Below are positions 18,389-26,769 of a stretch of 64,000 nt of DNA, piece by piece. Position numbers and translations under genes: made by a program. Positions within the stretch are counted from its first letter, which is position 1. Each line of letters begins with the position of its first letter. The stretch is taken from contig OZ257134.1 of assembly GCA_965279065.1 (NCBI GenBank), positions 3,782,001 to 3,846,000 on the forward strand, written 5' to 3'. Origin of the DNA: JAKAXS01 sp965279065 (lineage in GTDB: Bacteria; Pseudomonadota; Alphaproteobacteria; Rhizobiales; Hyphomicrobiaceae). Below the pieces are notes generated by a model. It saw only the letters and a program-made list of their open reading frames with translations, did not search any database and was not told where the DNA came from.

Positions 18389-18409
18389 CAGCACTCTAGT
18401 AGAGTGCTG
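18389..18409. promoter_or_regulatory. perfect palindrome resembling a CIRCE half-site pair
   Basis: CAGCACTCT at 18389-18397 and AGAGTGCTG at 18401-18409 form a nine-base inverted repeat around AGT. The inner GCACTC ... GAGTGC halves equal those of the HrcA operator CIRCE, but the spacer is five bases, not nine. It lies between the divergent cyclase gene and the small gene at 18488. It may be an operator for another regulator. Confidence 0.4.
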
Positions 18410-18487
18410 CCTCACGGTGCGCGAAAACCGTCCAGTCCATTCATGCGTATCAACCCCCATTAGGCAAGCAACGGCCGGAGCGCATCA

Positions 18488-18631
18488 ATGACAGATCAGA
18501 CCGCCAAGCTGGTAACCTATCTCGCCGTCTTTATCCCGCTTTACCTCGTGTTTCTGCGGTCTTTGCGCCACCTCTCCCGGCAAAAAAGCGAGGTGGCAAG
18601 TCGCGTTCCGGGGGGTGCTTCACAGAGCTGA
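18488..18631 (+). CDS. possible 47-aa membrane protein
   Basis: An ATG at 18488 with GGAG eight bases upstream opens a frame starting MTDQTAKLVTYLAVFIPLYL. There is one hydrophobic span at residues 9-24, then a basic stretch RSLRHLSRQK and a polar tail. The composition and ribosome binding site look real, but I know no family. It ends 76 bases before the HNH gene and may share its promoter. Confidence 0.45.
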   Translation: MTDQTAKLVTYLAVFIPLYLVFLRSLRHLSRQKSEVASRVPGGASQS

Positions 18632-18707
18632 CATGCGCGGCTAGTATCCGCCTGCCTTGAATTGGGGCAACCCGATTCGATCCGACGGAACCGACAGGAA
18701 GCAGCTC

Positions 18708-19268
18708 GTGAACGCTCATGCTGCCGCGCCGGAAATGTTCCCGGCACTGGTTCTTAACGCTGACTTCCGGCCCCTGAGCTACTACCCCTTATCGCTCTGG
18801 AGCTGGCAGGAGTCGGTGAAGGCTGTCTTTTTGGACCGCGTCAACATCGTCTCCGAATACGAGCGCTTCGTGCGCAGCCCCACATTCGAGATGCGGCTGC
18901 CGAGCGTCGTTTCGCTGAAAACCTACGTAAAACCAGCGCTATACCCGGCCTTCACGCGGTTCAACGTTTTCCTGCGCGATCGCTTCACGTGCCAATACTG
19001 CGGCGACAAGGACGACCTGACGTTCGACCACGTCATTCCAAGATCGCGTGGCGGCCTCACCCGCTGGGACAACGTGGCGACCGCCTGCGCACCCTGCAAT
19101 CTCGCCAAAGGCAGCGACATGCCCGACAAGGCCGGCATGCGCCCGGCGCAGATGCCCTACCGTCCGACGGTGTTCGAGCTTCACCGTAATGGCCGGCTGT
19201 TCCCGCCGAACTACCTGCACCAGAGCTGGCTCGACTATCTCTATTGGGACACCGAGCTGGAGCCCTAG
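18708..19268 (+). CDS. HNH endonuclease family protein
   Basis: A 186-aa protein starting at GTG 18708, chosen because AGGAAG lies seven bases upstream. The N-terminal part (FPALVLNADFRPLSYYPLSL) is characteristic of a widespread HNH family of unknown role. The HNH motif is seen as FTCQYCGDKDDLTFDHVIPR, with zinc-binding C-x2-C, then the D-H pair, then the second zinc-binding pair CAPC in NVATACAPCNLAKGS. The family is present in most alphaproteobacteria as a single chromosomal gene, which suggests a housekeeping DNA role rather than a mobile homing enzyme. Confidence 0.9.
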   Translation: MNAHAAAPEMFPALVLNADFRPLSYYPLSLWSWQESVKAVFLDRVNIVSEYERFVRSPTFEMRLPSVVSLKTYVKPALYPAFTRFNVFLRDRFTCQYCGDKDDLTFDHVIPRSRGGLTRWDNVATACAPCNLAKGSDMPDKAGMRPAQMPYRPTVFELHRNGRLFPPNYLHQSWLDYLYWDTELEP

Positions 19269-19284
19269 GCGCTCCCGGCCCCAA

Positions 19285-19314
19285 CAAAAAACCCCGGAGC
19301 ATCAACTCCGGGGT
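19285..19314 (-). terminator. intrinsic terminator
   Basis: On the minus strand a perfect nine-base stem (19306-19314 with 19291-19299, loop of six) is followed by a run of six T. It ends the transcript of the 70-aa gene and, read the other way, lies just after the HNH gene stop. Confidence 0.8.
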
Positions 19315-19392
19315 CAGTCGCGGGTATTGGACGACAACATCGATAAGCACGGGCATGCATTCGGCGAGCGCCAACTCCTGGACAGCCGATCC

Positions 19393-19605
19393 TTAAGCGG
19401 CGCAGCGCTGAGGCGCAGCGCACAGCATCTCGGCGATAGCCTCGACGGCATGGCTCCAATCATCATGCTCGGCAAGCGGCTTCAGCCCGAACGCCCGCAT
19501 GGCGTCGGCCGGGACGCCGCCATCGCGAAAGAAGCGCGCGCACGACTGGCGCGCCACACCGAGAGCTTGGTGCCACTGCAGGGGATTGATGTGTTCGGGG
19601 GTCAT
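19393..19605 (-). CDS. small conserved-looking protein (70 aa)
   Basis: The ATG at 19605 is preceded by GGAGAGGCGGATCCC. The product begins MTPEHINPLQWHQALGVARQ and contains ARFFRDGGVPADAMRAFGL, then WSHAVEAIAEMLC. The sequence is even, helical and of normal composition, so it is very likely a real gene. I do not know its function. It is followed at 80 bases by its own terminator. Confidence 0.7.
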   Translation of the reverse strand: MTPEHINPLQWHQALGVARQSCARFFRDGGVPADAMRAFGLKPLAEHDDWSHAVEAIAEMLCAAPQRCAA

Positions 19606-20393
19606 GGGATCCGCCTCTCCTAAGGCTTCACAGGCGTTGCATCGAAGGGTTAGGCGGCAAGCACACCCAGCATCAAAACATCACTACGCAGCACCGGGCA
19701 ATGTGATGTTCGAAGGTTTGCCGTCGCGACACTGGACATGCTTGCCATCTCGATATGAGGAAGGGGGCTCCCTCGGGAATTCCTTGAACTACCGACTCTC
19801 GGTGGGGTGACCGGAGACCGGCGGTGACGCCTGTTCGGTTACAGTTACGCTACTCAGCACCGAGCCGACGATGTCGTGTAACGACTGCCACGTGCTCATT
19901 GCCTACGCTCCACTCAACAAAACGCTACAACGCGACCTACGCCTTTGGGGTGTTGCGAGCCGCCAGTGCCTGACGCGGAACTGGACACCAGCGACTCGCT
20001 GAAGTCATCGGCATGCGGGGGAGCATGCTTAGGTACGCCTGACGCAACGAACGCTACAGGTACAACTCGGACGCAACGCTTACGCTGAGGACGACAACTG
20101 AAGGTGATGACGCGAACGACTGAGGAACGAGGCGGTGGCAGAACGGGACGCAACTAACACGAACTCAACGAACTCGAACGCTTACAAACTCGGCAGTTCT
20201 GCTCGCGTGTTCCTCTTGCGTTCCGCGAACAACGCTAATTAACCGTTACTTTGAGGCAACGCAAAGGACGCATTGTGACGGAATCCAGAGTTTTTCGCTT
20301 CCACTGCGGATTCCCTGCCGCGCTCCATTTGAACGCCGGCCAATGACGGGCGTTCCAGCTGGGTTGTAGGGAGTTGTGGATAACAGGAAGACG
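19606..20393. other. long interval without an assured gene, AACG-rich
   Basis: Apart from a possible 36-aa frame at 19789-19899 I see no gene in these 788 bases. Between about 19,878 and 20,262 the tetramer AACG occurs roughly 13 times on the plus strand, often as CGAACGCT or GCAACG, where one or two would be expected by chance. The stretch is poor in T on that strand. It may be a non-coding RNA or degenerate repeat array. Confidence 0.5.
19789..19899 (-). CDS. possible 36-aa protein
   Basis: An ATG at 19899, with GTGGAGCGTAGGCA before it, opens 36 codons starting MSTWQSLHDIVGSVLSSV and ending GHPTESR. The first half could form a helix. There is no known family and the frame is short, so this may be chance. 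Confidence 0.25.
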   Translation of the reverse strand: MSTWQSLHDIVGSVLSSVTVTEQASPPVSGHPTESR

Positions 20394-20933
20394 TCAGCGC
20401 ATGCTGTCCCGCGCACTTGCGGCAGCCGCAGCGGCCTTCAGTGCACCGGCAAAAAGCCCGAGCGATATCAGAGCGTTCCAACCCGCAAACGAGAGCCCCA
20501 GGAATCTCCAGGCCGTGTCATCGCAGCGCGCGATGTGACCGCCTTGGCTGAGGCCGGCCATCAGGTCGCCGACCGAACCGGGGAGCGCCTGCGTGGACGA
20601 GCAGCCAGCTGGTCCCGGCCAGAACTTCCACTCCACACCGGAGTGGTAGATGCCAAGACCGGTATTCGCCAGAAACGCCATCGCCACCACGAAGAACAGC
20701 ACGGCCGCGAACTTCGGCTTGTCCGAGGCAACAAGCACCAAGGCCGCAAACAGGACGGGAATGCCCGCATAATATGCCCAACGCTGCTCCAGGCAGAGCT
20801 GGCACGGCTGATAGCCACCGATGTACTCGAAGCCTAGCGCCGTCAGAATTGCGCCGGTGGCCACGAACAGCACGAGCGTGCCGATCCGGTAGGATGAGGT
20901 TCCGCGGCTTGATTCCGTCATGCTCAACGCCAT
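20394..20933 (-). CDS. dsbB: disulfide bond formation protein B
   Basis: A four-helix inner membrane protein of about 179 aa that passes electrons from DsbA to quinone. The first periplasmic redox pair is in GGYQPCQLCLEQRW. The second cysteine pair appears to be C in AGCSSTQALPG and C in IARCDDTAWRF. The start is uncertain: GTG 20939, ATG 20933 and ATG 20921 are all in frame; I use 20933. It follows yqaA closely in a minus-strand run and is the last gene of that run. Confidence 0.88.
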   Translation of the reverse strand: MALSMTESSRGTSSYRIGTLVLFVATGAILTALGFEYIGGYQPCQLCLEQRWAYYAGIPVLFAALVLVASDKPKFAAVLFFVVAMAFLANTGLGIYHSGVEWKFWPGPAGCSSTQALPGSVGDLMAGLSQGGHIARCDDTAWRFLGLSFAGWNALISLGLFAGALKAAAAAASARDSMR

Positions 20934-20954
20934 GGGCACACCCGCATCTCGAAC

Positions 20955-21536
20955 TCAGAACACGTATTTCACGGCGACGAAGCCGCCCACCAGGGCCACG
21001 ACGAACACCGTCGTCACCAGCGACAGCCGCTTCTCGATGAAGTCGCGGATCGGCTCGCCGAACCAATATAGGAGACCCGCCACCAGAAAGAAGCGCATGG
21101 CGCGCGCCACGACGCTGGCAATCATGAACTCGATGAACGGCATCTTCGTCACGCCGGCGGTGATCGTCAGCACCTTGTACGGAAACGGCGTCATCCCCTT
21201 GATGATCAGGATCCAGACGCCCCACTCGTTAAACCACTGCGCGAACTGGTCGAAACTGTCCGCCTTGCCGTAGAACGCCAGAATGGGCTGGCCGATCGCC
21301 TCGAAAAAGAAGTAGCCGATGGCATAGCCGGCCGCACCGCCGAGCACCGATCCCAAAGTCGCGACAGTGGCGAACCACCAGGCCTTCATGCGTTGTGCCA
21401 GCACCATCGGCACCAGCATCACGTCGGGTGGAATCGGAAAGAACGAGCTTTCGATGAATGACACGACGAACAGGGCGTGAGGCGCCTTCTCGGACCTCGC
21501 CATTCCCATCATCCAGTCGTACATGCGGCGCATCAT
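20955..21536 (-). CDS. YqaA/DedA-like membrane protein
   Basis: A 193-aa membrane protein with four to five hydrophobic spans. The signatures SFIESSFFPIPPDVMLVPM near residues 27-45 and KGMTPFPYKVLTITAGV near 113-129 identify the YqaA branch of the SNARE-associated/VTT family. Relatives act in membrane lipid or proton homeostasis; the exact role of this branch is not settled. Its ATG overlaps the hemW stop by four bases (ATGA), so the two are coupled. Confidence 0.88.
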   Translation of the reverse strand: MMRRMYDWMMGMARSEKAPHALFVVSFIESSFFPIPPDVMLVPMVLAQRMKAWWFATVATLGSVLGGAAGYAIGYFFFEAIGQPILAFYGKADSFDQFAQWFNEWGVWILIIKGMTPFPYKVLTITAGVTKMPFIEFMIASVVARAMRFFLVAGLLYWFGEPIRDFIEKRLSLVTTVFVVALVGGFVAVKYVF

Positions 21537-22876
21537 GCGCGCTCAATAGTGGGCCGGCTGCCGGATGTCCATTGCGCATCTTGCGCCATGGTTGAGCTGC
21601 ACGAAACGAAGGCACGCGACAGCGCCAGCACGACCTCGTTCAGCACGATGCGCCCGGTTCGCGTCACACGGATGCGCCCGGAGCTACTGTAGTCCCGACT
21701 GCTGCTCCCAAGCCCGGGGCCGAGGCAGGCTCTGATCTCGTCGAGTCCATCACCGAACGCGGCGCAGTCGGGTGACAACACCTCCAGCAATCCCTCGCCT
21801 TGCAAGTCCGCGATCGCCTCGGACTTTATGGACACGCCGCCAAGACGAGCCAGCCGGTTGAGGTCCAGACCGTCCGCCATGCGCAGGCCCATCAGCAACA
21901 TTTCGTCGGCCTGCTCGTCGCGATCCAACGCCTCGCAGGCAACCAGCCCATGTCCCGCGCTTTCGACGCGCGCCGCCCAGCCTTCCGGATTGCGTTCCGT
22001 CGACGTCGCCCTGCGCCGCCCGTCGGCGATGATGCGCCCATGCGCTCCTGGCCCGACCCCGGCGTATTCGCCATACCGCCAATAGAGAACGTTGTGCCGG
22101 CTCTCTTCGCCGCGGGCCGCATGATTGGAGATCTCGTACTGCCTGAGCCCGGCAGCATCCGTCATCTCCTGCGTGATGTCGTAAAGTTCCGCCGCGAGTT
22201 CGCTGTCCGGCATCGCCAGCTTCCCGGCGGCGTGCAGCTTCTCGAAAGCCGTCTCCGGCTCGATCGTCAGCTGATAGAGCGACAGATGCCGGCTGCCCAG
22301 CGCCAGCGCCTCCGCAAGCTCGTTGCGCCACTGTTCCGGCGTCTGCCCAGGGCGCGCGTAAATCAGGTCGAATGAAAATCGGTCGAACGTCTGCGCCGCG
22401 ATGCCGATCGCCGTTTTCGCCTCGGCAACGGAGTGCAATCGCCCAAGCGCCTTCAGCTGCTCGTCGCGCAACGACTGCACACCCAGCGATACGCGATTGA
22501 CCCCCGCCGTCCGGTAGCCGCGAAAGCGTTCGGCCTCGACGCTGTTCGGATTGGCCTCGATCGTGATCTCGGCGCCGCCCTGCACGGGCCACAACGCGGC
22601 GATCGCATCGAGAATGCCCGCCACGGTTTGCGGCTGCATCAGCGACGGCGTTCCCCCGCCGATGAAGATGCTCGACACCTCGCGCCGGCCGATCAAATCC
22701 GCCGTGTGCGCCAGCTCCCGCTTGTAGGCCGCCAGAAATCGCGCCTCGTCCCAACCCTTGTGGCGTACATGACTGTTGAAGTCGCAGTAGGGACACTTCT
22801 GCGCGCAGAACGGCCAGTGCACGTAAACGCCGAAGCCCGCGTCATCCGGATTCTGCGATGGAGTAGCCTTAGACAT
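21533..22876 (-). CDS. hemW: radical SAM haem chaperone HemW
   Basis: A 447-aa protein of the coproporphyrinogen oxidase-like radical SAM family. The 4Fe-4S ligands are C24, C28 and C31 in WPFCAQKCPYCDFNSH, and IFIGGGTPSLM and ITIEANPNSVEA are the SAM-binding segments. HemW-type proteins bind haem and insert it into respiratory enzymes rather than oxidising coproporphyrinogen. The ATG at 22876 (MSKATPS) overlaps the rdgB stop by eight bases. The C-terminus runs about 30-40 residues beyond most HemW proteins, to an unusual Ser/Thr-rich tail. Confidence 0.92.
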   Translation of the reverse strand: MSKATPSQNPDDAGFGVYVHWPFCAQKCPYCDFNSHVRHKGWDEARFLAAYKRELAHTADLIGRREVSSIFIGGGTPSLMQPQTVAGILDAIAALWPVQGGAEITIEANPNSVEAERFRGYRTAGVNRVSLGVQSLRDEQLKALGRLHSVAEAKTAIGIAAQTFDRFSFDLIYARPGQTPEQWRNELAEALALGSRHLSLYQLTIEPETAFEKLHAAGKLAMPDSELAAELYDITQEMTDAAGLRQYEISNHAARGEESRHNVLYWRYGEYAGVGPGAHGRIIADGRRRATSTERNPEGWAARVESAGHGLVACEALDRDEQADEMLLMGLRMADGLDLNRLARLGGVSIKSEAIADLQGEGLLEVLSPDCAAFGDGLDEIRACLGPGLGSSSRDYSSSGRIRVTRTGRIVLNEVVLALSRAFVSCSSTMAQDAQWTSGSRPTIERA

Positions 22877-23762
22877 GGCTGCGCGCCGCCAGCAGCGCTT
22901 TGGCAATTGTGCGCCACTTCGGATCGTTCTCGTCGACGGCCGAGCCGGCAACGAACCAGTTCTGCATCTCTTGCAAATAGGCGTCCACCGACGAAGGATG
23001 CCGACGACTCGACAGTCTTTGCAGGTCAGCACGCAGGTATCCAATGAACGCGGCCAACTCGTCCCGCGTGGAAATGTTCGCCGCAGCCGCCGCAAGTCCA
23101 GCCTCGTCGCGCTCCGAATTGGGGCCATCGGCATCGCTCGGATCGCCCGCATCGAGGCAGTCCTGCTTGAAGGCCGCAAACGCCCGCGTACGGTGGGAAA
23201 TGGCATACTTGTCCTTCGGCTCCATCTCGCCGAACGTCTGCTGCGCGCCTTCCGCCACGAACATCGGATCATAGCCGAAGCCGTTCCCGCCCCGCGGTGG
23301 CCAGACGAGGTGGCCATCGATGCGGCCCTCGAACAGCCGATGCTCGCCATCCGGCCACGCCACGCACAGCACCGAAATGAAGTTCGCCGCCGGCCCGGGC
23401 GCACCCCACCCGTTTCGCGCGCTCACCTCGTCGGCGAGCCGACGCATTGCGATCGTGAAGTCCTTCGTCGGCCCCGCCCACCGCGCCGAATAGATGCCCG
23501 GCGCGCCGTCGAGCACATCGACCTGCAGTCCGGAGTCATCCGCCAGCGCCGGCAATCCGGCCCCCTCGCTCGCGGCCCGCGCCTTCAACAGGGCGTTGCC
23601 CGAAAACGTCGTCTCGGTCTCATCGGGCTCCGCCAGGCCCAGCTCGCCAGCCGAGACGGCAGCCAGCCCGAACGGCGCGATCAACTGGTTGATCTCCCAC
23701 ACCTTGCCCGGGTTGTGACTTGCCACCACCAACTTCGTTCCACGTGTCAGTCGTCGCATCAT
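22869..23762 (-). CDS. rdgB: RdgB/HAM1 non-canonical purine NTP pyrophosphatase with an extra C-terminal domain
   Basis: A 297-aa protein. Residues 1-200 are a complete RdgB that hydrolyses ITP, dITP and XTP: ASHNPGKVWEI at 14-24, ALADDSGLQVDVLDGAPGIY around 72-91, GNGFGYDPMF at 159-168 and SHRTRAFAAF at 189-198. A polar linker leads to a second part at about 230-297 (ISTRDELAAFIGYLRADLQ ... WRTIAKALLAA) that resembles the small DUF7660 proteins, normally encoded alone. The two start codons ATG 23762 and 23759 overlap the stop of the VOC gene upstream. The fusion raises the size to about 1.5 times normal. Confidence 0.9.
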   Translation of the reverse strand: MMRRLTRGTKLVVASHNPGKVWEINQLIAPFGLAAVSAGELGLAEPDETETTFSGNALLKARAASEGAGLPALADDSGLQVDVLDGAPGIYSARWAGPTKDFTIAMRRLADEVSARNGWGAPGPAANFISVLCVAWPDGEHRLFEGRIDGHLVWPPRGGNGFGYDPMFVAEGAQQTFGEMEPKDKYAISHRTRAFAAFKQDCLDAGDPSDADGPNSERDEAGLAAAAANISTRDELAAFIGYLRADLQRLSSRRHPSSVDAYLQEMQNWFVAGSAVDENDPKWRTIAKALLAARSHV

Positions 23763-24184
23763 GAAAGGTTCCAGATCCTTGGCTCGGCAAACTCCAGGCA
23801 GTTGCCTGCCGGATCGCGGAAATAGATCGAGCGCCCGCCGCCTGGCCACTCGAAATCCGCTTCAATGTGAATGCCCCGCCCTTCAAGATGCGATCGCCAG
23901 CTGCCGATTTCATCCGCCGTGGCGCGAAAGCAGATATGCCCCGGGCCTCGCGCGCCATGCGACGGCACAGGTAGCCTGGCATCCGCCGACACCGGCACCT
24001 CCGTCGCATCCGGATTGAACACGAGCAGCATCTGCTCGCCGCACCTGAGAAACACCTGCCGGCCGGCGGCCTTGGCCGTTACCTCAAGCCCAAGTACACC
24101 GGCATAGAACTGTTCCGCCGCCTCCAGGTCGCGCGCATAGAGCACGGTCTCCAGCACGCCAGTCGGTGTCAAACCAGGATCCAT
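23759..24184 (-). CDS. VOC/glyoxalase-fold protein
   Basis: A 141-aa vicinal-oxygen-chelate protein. Two beta-alpha-beta-beta-beta modules can be traced: VLETVLYARDLEAAEQFYAG with LGLEV, and PGHICFRATADEIGSW with SIYFRDPAGNCLEFAEP. The last motif carries the usual C-terminal metal-binding glutamate. Likely substrates range from glyoxals to antibiotics and cannot be told apart. I start it at ATG 24184 (MDPGLTP); the longer frame is arginine-rich noise. It overlaps both neighbours, so it is in the same operon. Confidence 0.85.
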   Translation of the reverse strand: MDPGLTPTGVLETVLYARDLEAAEQFYAGVLGLEVTAKAAGRQVFLRCGEQMLLVFNPDATEVPVSADARLPVPSHGARGPGHICFRATADEIGSWRSHLEGRGIHIEADFEWPGGGRSIYFRDPAGNCLEFAEPRIWNLS

Positions 24185-24600
24185 AGGAATATCGCCGTCG
24201 CAATCGCGCCGAGAGTGGTGCGCACCGCGTGCAGCTTGCCCCACGTCTGCATCAGCTCGCGCGACTTCGGCCCGGCCTCGTCAACCGGCGTCTCCATCAG
24301 CAGCGTGTTCGTCGGCATGATAGCAAACAGAGTGAACGGCCAGTTCGCCAGCAGCACCAGAGCGCCGATAAGCCACCAGACGTTGCCGTCCTGAAACCAG
24401 GCGGCGACGCCGAACAGGAATCCGATGACGGCAATGCTCGCCTGCATGATGAAGCCGCGGTGATAGCTCGGCTTCCACTCCGTCAACGCCGCCCGGTCGT
24501 CGAGCGCCAGCCGCGCCGGCTGTTCGGCGAAATTCACGTAGAACGCAGCGCCCAAGAAAATCGCCGCGACCATCAGTGCCAGGGGACCGAACGCCATCAC
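24169..24600 (-). CDS. DUF1772-type membrane protein
   Basis: A 143-aa protein with four hydrophobic spans and the pattern GAAFYVNFAEQPARL near residues 17-31 and NWPFTLFAIMPTN around 85-97, which mark the DUF1772 (anthrone oxygenase-like) family. Function in bacteria is largely unknown. It lies 21 bases after rph and overlaps the VOC gene by 16 bases. Confidence 0.85.
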   Translation of the reverse strand: MMAFGPLALMVAAIFLGAAFYVNFAEQPARLALDDRAALTEWKPSYHRGFIMQASIAVIGFLFGVAAWFQDGNVWWLIGALVLLANWPFTLFAIMPTNTLLMETPVDEAGPKSRELMQTWGKLHAVRTTLGAIATAIFLWILV

Positions 24601-24621
24601 TTCGCGCCTCCGTACCCTCTG

Positions 24622-25353
24622 TTAGGCCACCGTCAGCTTCTGCAACGCCACAAGCTCGCCAATACCCTTCTTGGCCAACCCTAGCAGCTGCTGGAAGTCG
24701 TCCTCGCTGAAGGCCGTGGTCTCTGCCGTACCTTGGATCTCGACGATGCCGCCGGCGCCGGTCATGACGAAATTGGAATCGGCATCGGCCGAACTGTCTT
24801 CAGCGTAGTCCAGGTCAAGCACCGCGGTTCCCTTGTAGAGCCCGCAACTTACGGCAGCCACGCTGTCGCGCAGCACACCCTCGCGCACCATATCGCGCAT
24901 TTTCATCCACTGGATGCAGTCGTGCAGCGCCACCCAGGCGCCCGTGATCGCCGCCGTGCGGGTTCCGCCGTCGGCCTGGATAACGTCGCAGTCGACCGTG
25001 ATCTGCCGTTCCCCAAGCTTCGGCAGGTCGACGACGGCGCGCAGCGCCCGGCCGATCAGCCGCTGGATCTCCTGGCTGCGGCCCGACTGCTTGCCCGCCG
25101 TTGACTCCCGCCGCGTACGGTCGGTCGTGGCCCGTGGCAGCATGCCGTACTCCGCCGTCACCCAACCGCGCTGCTGACCCTTGAGCCACGGCGGCACCCG
25201 TTCCTCCAGGCTTGCCGTGCACAGAACCTGCGTATTGCCGAACTTGATCAGGCACGAGCCTTCCGCGTGCATGGCCACCGCACGCTCGAAGGAGACGCGG
25301 CGAAGTTCATCGGTCTGCCGCTTGGAAGGGCGGCTCGTATTGGCTGGCTGCAC
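24622..25353 (-). CDS. rph: ribonuclease PH
   Basis: A 243-aa phosphate-dependent 3'-5' exoribonuclease that trims tRNA precursors. Segments visible are SCLIKFGNTQVLCTA, the hexamer-interface EYGMLPRATTDRT, GRSQEIQRLIGRALRA with the phosphate-binding arginine region, and TVDCDVIQADGGTRTAAI with catalytic aspartates. Length is normal for the family. It is the first gene of the minus-strand run and is divergent from hrcA, an arrangement common in alphaproteobacteria. Confidence 0.97.
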   Translation of the reverse strand: MQPANTSRPSKRQTDELRRVSFERAVAMHAEGSCLIKFGNTQVLCTASLEERVPPWLKGQQRGWVTAEYGMLPRATTDRTRRESTAGKQSGRSQEIQRLIGRALRAVVDLPKLGERQITVDCDVIQADGGTRTAAITGAWVALHDCIQWMKMRDMVREGVLRDSVAAVSCGLYKGTAVLDLDYAEDSSADADSNFVMTGAGGIVEIQGTAETTAFSEDDFQQLLGLAKKGIGELVALQKLTVA

Positions 25354-25618
25354 GGAAAAACTCGTCGCTGGATGGTAAATGAGGGATTTGGCGCGACCCT
25401 AGTGCGCTTCCGGAAGAGTGTGAAGCGGTTTCCGTTAGGAAGCGCGACCAAACAAGGCGTTACACTGTGTGCGCTTCCGCTCTAAAAGCGGATGCGGCCA
25501 GACGTGGGATGGGCCTTGTCAACCTGAAACCCGAGCAATAGCGCCTGCTGTGATTGACGAATAGGCACCGGCGTCCTTAGATTCCCGTCACGACGCACTT
25601 GCGGATCAAATACCTGAA

Positions 25619-26677
25619 ATGACTGAGTTCGTTTCTGAAATCGCCAGGCTGAACGAACGCTCTCGCGCCATCATGCGCCAGATCGTGGAGAGCTACCTTG
25701 TCTCCGGCGAACCCGTCGGTTCACGCAGCCTGTCGCGCACGTTGCCGATGACGCTGTCGCCGGCCTCCATCCGCAACGTCATGCAGGACCTCGAGCACGC
25801 CGGCCTGATCTATGCCCCGCACACCTCCGCCGGCCGCCTGCCGACCCAGACCGGTCTGCGCCTGTTCGTCGACGGTCTGCTCGAAGTCGGCCACCTGTCC
25901 GAGGACGAGCGTCGCCAGATCGAGGCCCAGATCCGCATTAGCCGCGCCCATTCGTTGGACCAGGTTCTCGGCGAAGCCAGCGAGATGATTTCCGGCCTGT
26001 CACACTGCGCCGGCCTGGTGCTGGCTGAAAAACAGGTCTCGCGCCTCAAGCACATCGAGTTCGTGCCGCTCGATCCGGCCCGCGCGCTCGTTGTGCTCGT
26101 CGGCGAGGACAACAACGTCGAAAATCGGGTCATAGCCCTACCGCAGGGCCTGCCGCCTTCGGCCCTCGCCGAAGCCTCGAACTTCATCAACTCCAACCTG
26201 CGTGGCACCACCATCACCGAGGCCCGCACCGCCATCGAAACGCAGCTGATCCAGGCCAAGTCCGAACTCGACGACCTGACACAGAAGGTCATCAAGGCCG
26301 GATTGGCCGAATGGTCCGGCTCGCTCGACGACCGCAAGAGCCTCATCGTCCGCGGGCAGTCGAACCTGCTAAAAGACGTGTCCGCGATGGACGACCTCGA
26401 GCGCATACGCCAGCTGTTCAACGACCTGGAAACCAAGCGGGACCTGGCTCAGATCCTGGGCCTATCGGAACGCGCCGACGGCGTACGAATTTTCATCGGA
26501 TCGGAGAACAAACTTTTCTCGATGTCGGGCTCGTCCCTCGTTGTCGCCCCATTCCAGGACGAGAACCGCAAGGTTGTCGGCGTTCTCGGTATCATCGGGC
26601 CGACCCGCATCAACTACGCCCGCATTATCCCGATGGTCGACTACACGGCCAAGCTGATCGGCCGCTTGCTGACTTGA
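25619..26677 (+). CDS. hrcA: heat-inducible transcription repressor HrcA
   Basis: A 352-aa repressor of chaperone operons. The N-terminal winged helix contains IVESYLVSGEPVGSRSLSR and LSPASIRNVMQDLEHAGL, and the region continues with PHTSAGRLPTQTGLRLFVD. The C-terminal GAF-like domain ends VLGIIGPTRINYARIIPM and DYTAKLI. HrcA binds CIRCE elements; I found no canonical CIRCE in the window, so its target (often groESL) must lie elsewhere. It is followed by grpE at 92 bases on the same strand. Confidence 0.96.
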   Translation: MTEFVSEIARLNERSRAIMRQIVESYLVSGEPVGSRSLSRTLPMTLSPASIRNVMQDLEHAGLIYAPHTSAGRLPTQTGLRLFVDGLLEVGHLSEDERRQIEAQIRISRAHSLDQVLGEASEMISGLSHCAGLVLAEKQVSRLKHIEFVPLDPARALVVLVGEDNNVENRVIALPQGLPPSALAEASNFINSNLRGTTITEARTAIETQLIQAKSELDDLTQKVIKAGLAEWSGSLDDRKSLIVRGQSNLLKDVSAMDDLERIRQLFNDLETKRDLAQILGLSERADGVRIFIGSENKLFSMSGSSLVVAPFQDENRKVVGVLGIIGPTRINYARIIPMVDYTAKLIGRLLT

Positions 26678-26769
26678 TTTTTTGGTTCCCGCGGCTGATA
26701 TCGGTCGCAAAGAACTCAGGGCCCATCGGCCCGCGCGCCGCATCGGCGCTCTGAACTTACGGAGACCTT

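Noticed and set aside
18541..18602. GCCACCTC ... GAGGTGGC inverted repeat as a terminator
   Set aside because: It lies inside the 47-aa frame, has a 15-base loop and no T-run.
22875..23825. A 316-codon plus-strand frame opposite rdgB
   Set aside because: Arg/Gln-rich shadow frame; rdgB on the other strand has all family motifs.
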